From NCBI GenBank assembly GCA_024195265.1, contig JAJLRJ010000013.1:17802021-17866020 (forward strand): a stretch of 64,000 nucleotides of DNA, given 5' to 3'. The translations under genes and the position numbers were made by a program. A model generated the notes under the pieces. That model did no database searches and was not told the origin of the DNA. It saw only the letters and a program-made list of their open reading frames with translations. Origin of the DNA: Dendrophyllia cribrosa (Eukaryota > Cnidaria > Anthozoa > Scleractinia > Dendrophylliidae). Shown one piece after another: positions 46,936 through 59,106 of this stretch (its first letter is position 1; every line of letters begins with the position of its first letter).

Positions 46936-48513
46936 GAGATTGCTCCGCAAATTAATGAGCTTGCTCAGCAAAAAAGAAGTTAATTTGGTCCCTCCTATAC
47001 TACTCATGTATGATTCTTAAAGTTCTTATGAAGCGAAATGTAATTACTTTGTTTTTCTGCAGTTATTAATCTGCTCAAAGATGCGACACTTCGCTGAAAA
47101 AAAAAATTGGATACACTCTGACGAATGAAAGCTCCCGTTTTTAACTCGCAAATACGTGAGGCCGTGAGGCGTTGAACGGGTTGTAGCGTCCGCGTCAAAA
47201 TTTCACACGACCGCTATCTCGCTCGATTGGCTGTAAAAATGTCGAAGTAATTCTGCCAACCTTTGCATAAGGCTTCGAGCTCTGAAGGACTTCAAATAGA
47301 TTTTTCTAGACTAAGAAAAACGCTACAGAATGGCAAATATTGTTTTTAGATGTGTGAATTTTCGCTGTCCTTTGTAATGGTTCAAATGAACTAAATTCTG
47401 TTTCGATGAATTAAAAAAAACATGTCTTAGCGTGACAGAAATGCGCACTGTCTAAAATAAGACAGAAAACTTGAGTGCACCGTTCCGGTATACATGTATA
47501 GGTATTACGATTTTAGCGATAATAGATAACATCTCATTTATAAACAGGTAAACTTTCAATGTGTATAAAGATGCCATTTTTCATAAACGATAATTTGCAT
47601 ACCTGTATATGTCTTTCACCCTCTCAACCCAATCCGTTTCATTATACTGTCCGCATATTTACATCACCATACAACACACGTTAAAACTCACAACCAAATT
47701 ATCACAGTTTGTCACCTCTTCAAAAGTCTTATATTTTAGCATCGAATTAAACAAATTGTTGGTTTGAGCCGGGATGGCACAGTGATGAAAGTACTCCCCT
47801 TGAATCCTCAAAAACCAACGTTTATAATCTTTAATTTGATCTGGAATCTGGGGCCACAGGTTTGTCAGGCGCACGGCTGTTAAGTGTCACTCTAGTTAAA
47901 CAAATGTGATCGATTGTTGAATAACCTGCATAACAGACGTAATTTTCTTGTGTTTTAATGCGAGCGCGAACAGAGCGTAAGGCGAGCGCGAAACGTGAGT
48001 CGTGCGACAAGAGAGAGAAACGCTTGGTAGACGTTTTTCCGTCTGCAGGATTCCTGTGGATTGTGTCGAATTTGTTAGCTTGAGATGACGAATAACCTTG
48101 AAGCTAATATTGAAAATTTTGCGCATGGTTTAAGGTTATTTGTTACTCCACTGACAATACCTCACATTTTCTACCATATAAAAAAGACCACTTTCATGAA
48201 AAGAGGAAATGAACGTATCATCAAGTACGGGGTTGCTCGTCGGAAAATTTCGAAAAACACCCTAAAAGGTACCAGAATCTTGTTTGATAGGCGCGGCTCA
48301 AACATATTTTTACACCTAAGAGGTACCAATTTTATACAACACAAGACATAGTCTGTCATATTTTTTAGCTCAATACCCTAAAGGGTATCGCGATAATTCT
48401 AACCATGGTCATTTTAGATTTTAGCACCCTGAGCGATAACAATCTACATATTTTGACCCCTAAAAGTTACGACGAGCACCCCCGTAATTTTCATATCATA
48501 TCATATATTCATA
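46936..48513. other. no exon recognised
   Basis: Sequence upstream of the decayed Ig exon. No Ig, FN3, signal-peptide or membrane exon could be identified. Confidence 0.4.
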
Positions 48514-48675
48514 CTGAATTTGTCATGGACCATAGATCGATCTCATGTAAATACGACCGCCAATCCCAGAATCAGTATATCATCAGTATATCTTCATCAC
48601 TTTAACGAATGTAAGTAGAGTGGACAGTGGAGAATATCGATGTGTGGTGAACAACATCAAAGCTGGATGTGCAAT
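48514..48675 (+). pseudogene. decayed Ig exon, related to Ig exon 1
   Basis: 162 bp align with the 3' part of Ig exon 1, beginning CTGAATTTGTCATGGACC and ending GTGGACAGTGGAGAATA...CTGGATGTGCAAT followed by an intact-looking donor GTAAGA. The 5' part with the acceptor and first Cys is missing, an in-frame stop and indels occur around 48600, and about 15 bp are deleted before the end. The sequence after the donor is of the array-intron type, so this is the decayed first unit of the array and links exon 1 to the array. Confidence 0.85.
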
Positions 48676-48710
48676 GTAAGAATACATATTATCAGCTATA
48701 GTGATCGTTA

Positions 48711-49085
48711 AGCCCCTTTCCCACATACACGAATTTTCGTACGGTTGATCACGATTTTTGAATTTTTAACAATCGCGGTCTACCGTGGCAATTTGCGCGC
48801 GAATCACCAACATGCTGTTGCGGTTGACCACGGCAACGCTACGGTGGTACTACGAAGCTACAACGAAGGTTTTACGTTTGTCTAAAAATTTGTTTGTGCT
48901 ACGATACACGATGTTTTGACATGTCAAAAAAAATCGTGATCTTTTCCGGTGTCGTCACGGTCCATTAAGGCGCACCACGAATTGCTACGGTCGACCACGA
49001 ATTTCCTCCCGACGCCACTGCGATTTTTAAAAATTAAAAAATCGTGATCGACTGTACGAAAATTCGTGTATGTGGGAAAGTGGCT
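48711..49085. mobile_element. 375-bp MITE inserted in the array intron, TTA target duplication
   Basis: The ends are inverted repeats containing CCACATACACGAATTTTCGT. TTA flanks both sides (48708-48710, 49086-49088). The flanks join to GTGATCGTTAGCGAACGTG, which exists uninterrupted in the paralogous introns (for example near 50542-50560), so the insertion point is directly visible. A TTA duplication is typical of PIF/Harbinger elements. Confidence 0.9.
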
Positions 49086-49334
49086 TTAGCGAACGTGGAG
49101 ATTATTGGTGATCTTTTCCAAGGATTATAACGAATTGGTTTTTAATGATTTGCTCGCATTTGATCGGCTACCAAACGGCTACCAAAATACGTAAGATTTT
49201 AGCCCTAAAGATTGGCAATTTGGCGATTGTCTTCGGTCATTTGGAATCCTGCCGATGATGCTGCACCACAGTTCCAATTTCTGTATAGAATATTGAATAA
49301 CTTGACAATAGATTATGCTGTTTACTCTTATTAG

Positions 49335-49613
49335 ATAAGCCCGAGTTCACCTCACAACCGCAGAATGAGACTAAAGAAGAAGGAGAAACCGTGACTTTCT
49401 CTTGCAATGCAAGTGGCAATCCTGCACTAACGACATTTTTATGGACCGTAAATGAATCTGCTGTAATTGTGGCCGGTAGAATCAGTTTATCAGCAGATCA
49501 GACGCAGTTGACAATAACCAATCTGAACAGACTGGACAGCGCACAATACAGATGTGTGGCTAAAAACACCGTTGGCAATCTTACTTCCAGTGCTGCCACG
49601 CTAGATGTCATAT
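49335..49613 (+). CDS. Ig array exon A1
   Basis: First complete array exon: 279 bp, 93 residues, phase 1-1, acceptor CTTATTAG (ends 49334), donor GTAAGA. Residue numbering used for the array: split Tyr 1, Cys24 (B strand), Trp37 (C strand), Asp68-x-Gly70-x-Tyr72-x-Cys74 (F strand), which is a standard I-set Ig domain without its own extra domains. This copy reads GETVTFSCNASGNPALTTFL and VNESAVIVAGRISLSADQTQ. It is the only one with Ala instead of Gly70 (DSAQYRC), and it has Lys77. Sequons NET, NAS, NES and NLT suggest heavy glycosylation. It is followed by a 453-bp intron. Confidence 0.92.
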
Positions 49614-50066
49614 GTAAGAATACTATTACCTTGTGTTTATGTTTAGGTCGAACCAAGGACGGGATAGTTTGTTCAGCAGTCTGGTAACAGACACATAAAA
49701 AGGAATAAAATTTGTACTGTTAGGAAAAGTGCCAAAACCGTATACGGTCCTCAAAGCAAGCATAAGCACTCCAAAAGTGAGCCAGCATATCCGCAGTCTT
49801 ATTAGCTATAGTGATCGTTAGCGAATGTGTGACTAACATTATTGGTGATGCATTCCAAGCAATATAACGAATTCGTTTGTAAAGAATTGCTCGCAATTGA
49901 TCACAAGCGACTACCAAAAAAACGAAGATGTTTGCCCTAAAGGTTGGCTATTTGGCGATTGTCTTCCGTCAAATGGAATCTCGCCAACGATGATTCACCA
50001 CAGATCCATTTTCTGTATAGAATATTGAATAACTTGACAATAGACTGTGCTGTTTTCTCTTATTAG

Positions 50067-50345
50067 ATAAGCCCGAGTTCACCACACAACCGCAGAATGA
50101 GACTAAAGAAGAAGGAGACATGGTGACTTTCTGTTGCAATGCAAGTGGTAATCCTATACAAACAACATTTTCATGGATCGTGAATGGATCTGACGTAATT
50201 GTGGCCGGTAGAATCAGTTTATCAGCAGATCAAAAGCAGTTGACAATAACCAATCTCAACAGACTGGACAGGGGACAATACAGTTGTGTGGCTACCAACA
50301 CCGTTGGGAATCTTACTTCCAGTGCTGCCACGCTAGATGTCCAAT
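50067..50345 (+). CDS. Ig array exon A2
   Basis: Variant with GDMVTFCCNASGNPIQTTFS, WIVNGSDV and DRGQYSCVA. It carries an extra Cys23 next to the conserved Cys24 and Arg instead of Ser69, so its disulfide chemistry could differ. A 449-bp intron follows. The translation appears identical to exon A10 (55909-56187). Confidence 0.92.
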
Positions 50346-50794
50346 GTAAGAATACTTTTACCTTGTGTTTGTGTTTATGTCGAACCAAGGACCGGATAGT
50401 TTGTTAAGCAGCATGGTAACAGATACAAAAAAGAAGACGACATTTGCACTGTTAAGAATAGTGCAAAAACCATATACGGTCCTCAAAGCAAGGATAAGCA
50501 TTCCAAAACTCAACCAGCATCTCCAAAGTCTTATTAGCTATAGTGATCGTTAGCGAACGTGCGAGATTATTAGTGATCTTTCCCAAGGATTATAACGAAT
50601 TGGTTTTTAGTGATTTGCTCGCATTTGATCACAAACGGCTACCAAAATACGGAAGATTTTAGCCCTAAAGGTTTGCAATTTGGCGATTGTCTTCGGTCAT
50701 TTGGAATCCTGCCGATGATGTTGCACCACAGTTCCAGTTTCTGTATATAATATTGAATAACTTGGCAATAGACTCCGCTGTTTTCTCTTATTAG

Positions 50795-51073
50795 ATAAGC
50801 CCGAGTTCACCACACAACCGCAGAATGAGACTAAAGAAAAAGGAGAAAACGCGACTCTCTCTTGCGATGCAAGTGGTAACCCTGTACGAACGACATTTTC
50901 ATGGACAGTAAATGAAACTGCTGTAATTGTGGCCGGTAGAATCAGTTTATCGGCAGATCAGAAGCAGTTGACTATCACCAATCTGAACAGACTGGACAGC
51001 GGACAATACAGATGTGTGGCTACCAACACCGTTGGGAATCTAACTTCCAGTGCTGCCACGCTAGATGTCCAAT
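50795..51073 (+). CDS. Ig array exon A3
   Basis: Variant with KEKGENATLSCDASGNPVRT and TVNETAVIVAG. The sequon NAT directly precedes Cys24 and NET replaces NGS at residues 40-42. Donor GTAAGA at 51074; 452-bp intron of the type with the ACCGAGGACGGGATAGTTGG word. Partner in the second block: 56637-56915. Confidence 0.92.
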
Positions 51074-51525
51074 GTAAGAATACTTCTACCTTGTATTTAT
51101 TTTTATGTAAAACCGAGGACGGGATAGTTGGATTAAAAGTCTGGTACCAGACACAGAAAGGAAGAAATTTGCACGTTAGGAAAAGTGCAAACCATTTAGG
51201 CTCCTCAATGCAAGGATATGCACTCTAAAACTCAGCCAGCATATACATAGCCTTATTAGCTAATATATATAGTGAGCGAAACAAACGTCCGAGATTATTA
51301 GTGATCTATCGTCACAAGGAATATAACAAATTGTTTTTTAAAGACTTGCTCGCATTTGATCACAAACGACTACCAAAAAAGACAAGATTTAAGCTCTAAA
51401 GATTGGCAATTTGGAGATTTTCTTCAATTCGGTCAAACGATGCCAACGGTGTTTCACCACAGATCCAGTTTCCGTATAGAATATTGAATAACTTGGCAAT
51501 ATACTGTGCTGTTTTCTCGTATTAG

Positions 51526-51804
51526 ATAAGCCCGAGTTCACCACACAACCGCAGAATGAGAATAAAAAAGAGGGAGAAATGGTGACTTTCTCTTGCGATG
51601 CAAGTGGTAACCCTGTACCAACGACATTTTCATGGACGGTAAATGGATCTGCTATAATTGTGGCCGGTAGAATCAGTTTATCAGCAGATCAAAAGCAGTT
51701 GACAATAACCAATCTGAACAGACTGGACAGCGGACAATACAGATGTGTGGCTACCAACACCGTTGGGAATCTTTCTTCCAGTGCTGCCACGTTAGATGTC
51801 CAAT
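51526..51804 (+). CDS. Ig array exon A4
   Basis: Variant with QNENKKEGEMVTFSCDASGN, PVPTTFSWTVNGSAIIV and NLSSSAAT. The first sequon is lost (NEN). The acceptor tract is CTCGTATTAG. It appears identical to exon A12 (57368-57646), including adjacent intron bases. Confidence 0.92.
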
Positions 51805-52256
51805 GTAAGAATACTTTTACCTTGTGTTTATGTTTATGTCGAACCAAGGACGGGATAGTTTGTTCAGCAGCCTGGTAACAGACACATAAAAAAGATGAAA
51901 TATGTACTGTTAGGAAAGGTGCAAAACCATATACGGTCCTCAAAGCAAGCATAAGCACTACAAAAGTGAGCCAGCATAGCCGCATTCTTATTAGCTATAG
52001 TGATCGTTAGACGAATGTGTGACTAAGATTATTGGTGATGTATCCCAAGGAATTTAACGAATTGGTTTGTAAAGAATTGCTCGCAATTGATCACAAGCGA
52101 CTACCAAAAAAACGAAGGTTTCTGCCCTAAAGGTTGACAATTTGGCGATTGTCTTCCGTCAAATGAAATCTCGCCAACGATGATTCACCACAGATCCATT
52201 TTCTGTATAGAATATTGAATAACTTGACAATAGACTGTGCTGTTTTCTCTTATTAG

Positions 52257-52535
52257 ATAAGCCCGAGTTCACCACAAAACCGGAAAATGAGACTAAAGAA
52301 GAAGGAGACATGGTGACTTTCTCTTGCGATGCAAGTGGTAATCCTATACCAACGACATTTTCATGGACCGTGAATGGATCTGACGTAATTGTAGCCGGTA
52401 GAATCAGTTTATCAGCAGATCAAAAGCAGTTGACTGTAACCAATCTCAACAGACTGGACAGCGGACAATACAGTTGTGTGGCTACCAACACCGTTGGGAA
52501 TCTTACTTCCAGTGCTGCCACGCTAGATGTCCAAT
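52257..52535 (+). CDS. Ig array exon A5
   Basis: Variant with TKPENETKEEGDMVTFSC, GNPIPTTFSWTVNGSDV, LTVTNLN and QYSCVA. Thr-Lys-Pro-Glu replaces the usual Thr-Gln-Pro-Gln. Trimer partner of A2 but with a single Cys at position 24. A 449-bp intron follows. Confidence 0.92.
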
Positions 52536-52984
52536 GTAAGAATACTTTTACCTTGTGTTTGTGTTTATGTCGAACCAAAAACCGGATAGTTTGTTAAGCA
52601 GCATGGTAACAGATACAAAAAAGAAGACGACATTTGCACTGTTAGGAATAGTGCAAAACCCATATACGGTCCTCAAAGCAAGGATAAGCATTCCAAAACT
52701 CAATCAGCATCTCCAAAGTCTTATTAGCTATAGTGATCGTTAGCGAACGTGCGAGATTATTGGTGATCTTTCCCAAGGATTATAACGAATTGGTTTTTAG
52801 TGATTTGCTCGCATTTGATCACAAACGGCTACCAAAATACGGAAGATTTTAGCCCTAAAGGTTGACAATTTGGCGATTGTCTTCGGTCATTTGGAATCCT
52901 GCCGATGATGTTGCACCACTCTTCCAGTTTCTGTACATAATATTGAATAACTTGGCAATAGACTCTGCTGTTTTCTCTTATTAG

Positions 52985-53263
52985 ATAAGCCCGAGTTCAC
53001 CACACAACCGCAGAATGAGACTAAAGAAGAAGGAGAAAACGCGACTCTCTCTTGCGATGCAAGTGGTAACCCTGTACGAACGACATTTTCATGGACCGTA
53101 AAGGAATCTGCTGTAATTGTGGCCGGTAGAATCAGTTTATCGGCAGATCAGAAGCAGTTGACTATAACCAATCTGAACAGACTGGACAGCGGACAATACA
53201 GATGTGTGGCTACCAACACCGTTGGCAATCTAACTTCCAGTGCTGCCACGCTAGATGTCAAAT
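52985..53263 (+). CDS. Ig array exon A6
   Basis: ENATLSC type with TVKESAVIV, so the sequon at residue 40 is lost by Asn to Lys, and it ends LDVK. A 453-bp intron follows. Partner in the second block: 58828-59106. Confidence 0.92.
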
Positions 53264-53716
53264 GTAAGAATACTTCTACCTTGTATTTATTTTTATCTAA
53301 AACCGAGGACGGGATAGTTGGATTAAAAGTCTGGTACCAGACACAGAAAGGAAGAAATTTGCACGTTATGAAAACTGCAAAACATTTAGTCTCCTCAATG
53401 CAAGGATATGCACCCTAAAACTCAGCCAGCATATACAGAGCCTTATTAGCTAATATATATAGTGAGCGAAAACCAACGTCCGAGATTATTAGTGATCTAT
53501 TGTCACAAGGAATATAACAAATTGTTTTTCAAAGACTTGTTCGCATTTGATCACAAACGACTACCAAAAAAAAAAAGTTTTAAGCTCTAAAGGTTGCCAA
53601 TTTGGAGATTTTCTTCAATTCGGTCAAACGATGCCAACGGTGTTTCACCACAGATCCAGTTTCCGTATAGAATATTGAATAACTTGTCAATATACTGTGC
53701 TGTTTTCTCGTATTAG

Positions 53717-53995
53717 ATAAGCCCGAGTTCACCACACAACCGCAGAATGAGAATAAAAAAGAGGGAGAAATGGTGACTTTCTCTTGCGATGCAAGTGGTA
53801 ATCCTGTACCAACGACATTTTCATGGACGGTAAATGGATCTGCTATAATTGTGGCCGGTAGGATCAGTTTATCGGCAGATCAGAAGCAGTTGACTATAAC
53901 CAATCTGAACAGACTGGACAGCGGACAATACAGATGTGTGGCTACCAACACCGTTGGGAATCTAACTTCCAGTGCTGCCACGCTAGATGTCCCAT
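53717..53995 (+). CDS. Ig array exon A7
   Basis: NENKKEGEMVTFSC type with NPVPTTFSW and a unique last residue Pro (LDVP). The reading frame stays open through the donor for another 109 codons into the intron, to a stop at 54321. Intron retention would therefore give a defined alternative tail. The same holds for partner A15. Confidence 0.92.
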
Positions 53996-54447
53996 GTAAG
54001 AATACTTCTACCTTGTATTTATTTTTATATAAAACCGAGGACGGGATAGTTGGATTAAAAGTCTGGTACCAGACACAGAAAGGAAGAAATTTGCACGTTA
54101 GGAAAAGTGCAAAAATATTAGGGTCCTCAATGAAAGGATATGCACTCTTTAACTCAGTCAGCATATACAGAGCCTTATTAGCTAATATATATATAGTGAG
54201 CGAAAGCAAACGTCCGAGATTATTAGTGATCTATCACAAGGAATATAACGAATTGTTTTTTAAAGACTTGCTCGCGTTTGATCACAAACGACTACCAAAA
54301 AAGACAAGATTTAAGCTCTAAACGTTGGCAATTTGGAGATTTTCTTCAATTCGGTCAAACGATGCCAACGGTGTTTCGCCACAGATCCAGTTTCCGTATA
54401 GAATATTGAATAACTTGGCAATAGACTGTGCTGTTTTCTCTCATTAG

Positions 54448-54726
54448 ATAAGCCCGAGTTCACCACACAACCGCAGAATGAGAATAAAAAAGAGGGAGAA
54501 ATGGTGACTTTCTCTTGCAATGCAAGTGGTAATCCTGTACGAACGACATTTTCATGGACGGTAAATGGATCTGCTATAATTGTGGCCGGTAGAATCAGTT
54601 TATCAGCAGATCATAAGCAGTTGACAATAACCAATCTGAACAGACTGGACAGCGGACAATACAGATGTGTGGCTACCAACACCGTTGGGAGTCTTTCTTC
54701 CAGTGCTGCCACGTTAGATGTCCAAT
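54448..54726 (+). CDS. Ig array exon A8
   Basis: EMVTFSCNASGNPVRT type with SADHKQL (His instead of Gln56-Lys pair start) and VGSLSSSAAT, which removes the NLT sequon. The acceptor is CTCATTAG, slightly different from the other copies. Last unit of the first eight-exon block. Confidence 0.92.
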
Positions 54727-55175
54727 GTAAGAATACTTTTACCTTGTGTTTATGTTTATGTCGAACCAAAGACGGGATACTTTGTTAAGCAGCATGGTAA
54801 CAGACATAAAAAAGAAGACGACATTTTCACTGCTAGGAAAAGTGCAAAAACCATATACGGTCCTCAAAACAAGGATAAGCACTCCAAAACTCAACCAGCA
54901 TCTCCATAGTCTTATTAGCTATAGCGATCGTTAGCGAACGTGCGAGATTATTGGTGATCTTTCCCAAGGATTGTAACGAATTGGTTTTTAATGATTTGCT
55001 CGCATTTGATCACAAACGTCTACCAAAATACTTAAGATTTTAGCCTTAAATGTTGCCAATTTGGCGATTGTCTTCGGTCATATGGAATCCTGCCGATGAT
55101 GTTGCACCACAGTTCCAGTTTCTGTATATAATATTGAATAACTTGGCAATAGACTCCGCTGTTTTCTCTTATTAG

Positions 55176-55454
55176 ATAAGCCCGAGTTCACCACACAACC
55201 GCAGAATGAGACTAAAGAAGAAGGAGAAACCGTGACTTTCTCTTGCAATGCAAGTGGCAATCCTGCACTAACGACATTTTTATGGACCGTAAATGAATCT
55301 GCTGTAATTGTGGCCGGTAGAATCAGTTTATCAGCAGATCAGACGCAGTTGACAATAACCAATCTGAACAGACTGGACAGCGGACAATACAGATGTGTGG
55401 CTAAAAACACCGTTGGCAATCTTACTTCCAGTGCTGCCACGCTAGATGTCATAT
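55176..55454 (+). CDS. Ig array exon A9
   Basis: First unit of the second eight-exon block, 5841 bp after A1. Same variant residues as A1 (PALTTFLW, SADQTQL, Lys77, ends LDVI), but with the normal Gly70 and Thr at residue 6, so A1 is the altered copy. A 454-bp intron follows. Confidence 0.92.
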
Positions 55455-55908
55455 GTAAGAATACTATTACCTTGTGCTTATGTTTATGTCGAACCAAGGA
55501 CGGGATAGTTTATTCAGCAGTCTGGTAACAGACACATAAAAACGAATTAAATTTGTACTGTTAGGAAAAGTGCCAAAACCATATACGGTCCTCAAAGCAA
55601 GCATAAGCGCTCCAAAAGTGAGCCAGCATATCCGCAGTCTTATTAGCTATAGTGATCGTTAGCGAATGTGTGACTAACATTATTGGTGATGCATTCCAAG
55701 CAATATAACGAATTCGTTTGTAAAGAATTGCTCGCAATTGATCACAAGCGACTACCAAAAAAAACGAAGATTTTTGCCCTAAAGGTTGGCAATTTGGCGA
55801 TTGTCTTCCGTCAAATGGAATCTCGCCAACGATGATTCACCACAGATCCATTTTCTGTATAGAATATTGAATAACTTGACAATAGACTGTGCTGTTTTCT
55901 CTTATTAG

Positions 55909-56187
55909 ATAAGCCCGAGTTCACCACACAACCGCAGAATGAGACTAAAGAAGAAGGAGACATGGTGACTTTCTGTTGCAATGCAAGTGGTAATCCTATA
56001 CAAACAACATTTTCATGGATCGTGAATGGATCTGACGTAATTGTGGCCGGTAGAATCAGTTTATCAGCAGATCAAAAGCAGTTGACAATAACCAATCTCA
56101 ACAGACTGGACAGGGGACAATACAGTTGTGTGGCTACCAACACCGTTGGGAATCTTACTTCCAGTGCTGCCACGCTAGATGTCCAAT
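55909..56187 (+). CDS. Ig array exon A10
   Basis: Second-block copy of A2, 5842 bp downstream, again with the double Cys (TFCCNASG) and DRGQYSC. Conservation of both odd features shows they predate the block duplication. Confidence 0.92.
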
Positions 56188-56636
56188 GTAAGAATACTTT
56201 TACCTTGTGTTTGTGTTTATGTCGAACCAAGGACCGGATAGTTTGTTAAGCAGCATGGTAACAGATACAAAAAAGAAGACGACATTTGCACTGTTAGGAA
56301 TAGTGCAAAAACCATATACGGTCCTCAAAGCAAGAATAAGCATTCCAAAACTCAACCAGCATCTCCAAAGTCTTATTAGCTATAGTGATCGTTAGCGAAC
56401 GTGCGAGATTATTAGTGATCTTTCCCAAGGATTATAACGAATTGGTTTTTAGTGATTTGCTCGCATTTGATCACAAACGGCTACCAAAATACGGAAGATT
56501 TTAGCCCTAAAGGTTTGCAATTTGGCGATTGTCTTCGGTCATTTGGAATCCTGCCGATGATGTTGCACCACAGTTCCAGTTTCTGTATATAATATTGAAT
56601 AACTTGGCAATAGACTCCGCTGTTTTCTCTTATTAG

Positions 56637-56915
56637 ATAAGCCCGAGTTCACCACACAACCGCAGAATGAGACTAAAGAAGAAGGAGAAAACGCGACTCT
56701 CTCCTGCGATGCAAGTGGTAACCCTGCACGAACGACATTTTCATGGACAGTAAATGAAACTGCTGTAATTGTGGCCGGTAGAATCAGTTTATCGGCAGAT
56801 CAGAAGCAGTTGACTATAACCAATCTGAACAGACTGGACAGCGGACAATACAGATGTGTGGCTACCAATACCGTTGGGAATCTAACTTCCAGTGCTGCCA
56901 CGCAAGATGTCCAAT
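56637..56915 (+). CDS. Ig array exon A11
   Basis: Copy of A3 with KEEGENATLSC, GNPARTTFSW and TVNETAV. The C-terminal strand reads AATQDVQ with Gln in place of the conserved Leu90, a non-conservative change in the G strand. Confidence 0.92.
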
Positions 56916-57367
56916 GTAAGAATACTTCTACCTTGTATTTATTTTTATGTAAAACCGAGGACGGGATAGTTGGATTAAAAGTCTGGTACCAGACACAGAA
57001 AGGAAGAAATTTGCACGTTAGGAAAAGTGCAAAACATTTAGGCTCCTCAATGCAAGGATATGCACTCTAAAACTCAGCCAGCATATACATAGCCTTATTA
57101 GCTAATATATATAGTGAGCGAAACAAACGTCCGAGATTATTAGTGATCTATCGTCACAAGGAATATAACAAATTGTTTTTTAAAGACTTGTTCGCATTTG
57201 ATCACAAACGACTACCAAAAAAGACAAGATTTAAGCTCTAAAGATTGGCAATTTGGAGATTTTCTTCAATTCGGTCAAACGATGCCAACGGTGTTTCACC
57301 ACAGATCCAGTTTCCGTATAGAATATTGAATAACTTGGCAATATACTGTGCTATTTTCTCGTATTAG

Positions 57368-57646
57368 ATAAGCCCGAGTTCACCACACAACCGCAGAATG
57401 AGAATAAAAAAGAGGGAGAAATGGTGACTTTCTCTTGCGATGCAAGTGGTAACCCTGTACCAACGACATTTTCATGGACGGTAAATGGATCTGCTATAAT
57501 TGTGGCCGGTAGAATCAGTTTATCAGCAGATCAAAAGCAGTTGACAATAACCAATCTGAACAGACTGGACAGCGGACAATACAGATGTGTGGCTACCAAC
57601 ACCGTTGGGAATCTTTCTTCCAGTGCTGCCACGTTAGATGTCCAAT
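57368..57646 (+). CDS. Ig array exon A12
   Basis: Copy of A4, 5842 bp downstream. No difference seen over the exon. The acceptor region differs by one base in the tract (GCTATTTTCTCG instead of GCTGTTTTCTCG). Confidence 0.92.
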
Positions 57647-58098
57647 GTAAGAATACTTTTACCTTGTGTTTATGTTTATGTCGAACCAAGGACGGGATAG
57701 TTTGTTCAGCAGCCTGGTAACAGACACATAAAAAAGAAGAAATATGTACTGTTAGGAAAGGTGCAAAACCATATACGGTCCTCAAAGCAAGCATAAGCTC
57801 TCCAAAAGTGAGCCAGTATAGCCGCATTCTTATTAGCTATAGTGATCGTTAGACGAATGTGTGACTAAGATTATTGGTGATGTATCCCAAGGAATTTAAC
57901 GAATTGGTTTGTAAAGAATTGCTCGCAATTGATCACAAGCGACTACCAAAAAAACGAATATTTTTGCCCTAAAGGTTGACAATTTGGCGATTGTCTTCCG
58001 TCAAATGAAATCTCGCCAACGATGATTCACCACAGATCCATTTTCTGTATAGAATATTGAATAACTTGACAATAGACTGTGCTGTTTTCTCTTATTAG

Positions 58099-58377
58099 AT
58101 AAGCCCGAGTTCACCACAAAACCGGAAAATGAGACTAAAGAAGAAGGAGACATGGTGACTTTCTCTTGCGATGCAAGTGGTAATCCTATACCAACGACAT
58201 TTTCATGGACCGTGAATGGATATGACGTAATTGTGGCCGGTAGAATCAGTTTATCAGCAGATCATAAGCAGTTGACTGTAACCAATCTCAACAGACTGGA
58301 CAGCGGACAATACAGTTGTGTGGCTACCAACACCGTTGGGAATCTTACTTCCAGTGCTGCCACGCTAGATGTCCAAT
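58099..58377 (+). CDS. Ig array exon A13, altered donor site
   Basis: Copy of A5 with WTVNGYDV (sequon lost, Ser to Tyr) and SADHKQL. The 5' splice site is GTTAGA instead of GTAAGA, a change at the +3 base that also creates an in-frame TAG if the intron is read through. It may splice less efficiently than all other array exons. Confidence 0.9.
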
Positions 58378-58827
58378 GTTAGAATACTTTTACCTTGTGT
58401 TTGTGTTTATGTCGAACCAAGGACCGGATAGTTTGTTAAGCAGCATGGTAACAGATACAAAAAAGAAGACGACATTTGCACTGTTAGGAATAGTGCAAAA
58501 ACCATATACGGTCCTCAAAGCAAGGATAAGCATTCCAAAACTCAATCAGCATCTCCAAAGTCTTATTAGCTATAGTGATCGTTAGCGAACGTGCGAGATT
58601 ATCAATGATCTTTCCCAAGGATTATAACGAATTGGTTTTTAGTGATTTGCTCGCATTTGATCACAAACGGCTACCAAAATACGGAAGATTTTAGCCCTAA
58701 AGGTTGGCAATTTGGCGATTGTCTTCGGTCATTTGGAATCCTGCCGATGATGTTGCACCACAGTTCCAGTTTCTGTATATAATATTGAATAACTTGGCAA
58801 TAGGACTGTGCTGTTTTCTCTTATTAG

Positions 58828-59106
58828 ATAAGCCCGAGTTCACCACACAACCGCAGAATGAGACTAAAGAAGAAGGAGAAAACGCGACTCTCTCTTGCGA
58901 TGCAAGTGGTAACCCTGTACGAACGACATTTTCATGGACCGTAAATGAATCTGCTGTAATTGTGGCCGGTAGAATCAGTTTATCAGCAGATCAGAAGCAG
59001 TTGACTATAACCAATCTGAACAGACTGGACAGCGGACAATACAGATGTGTGGCTACCAACACCGTTGGGAATCTAACTTCCAGTGCTGCCACGCTAGATG
59101 TCCAAT
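58828..59106 (+). CDS. Ig array exon A14
   Basis: Copy of A6, but with the regular TVNESAV and LDVQ, so A6 carries the changes. The frame is open upstream through the intron end as far as an ATG at 58704, which is coincidental read-through of the intron. Confidence 0.92.

Noticed and set aside
51689..51985. Minus-strand open frames of about 100 codons in the Ig array (also 53880-54209, 57531-57827, 59723-60052)
   Set aside because: They recur with the 730-bp unit, are antisense to spliced Ig exons, and have no domain of their own. They are shadows of the plus-strand coding constraint.
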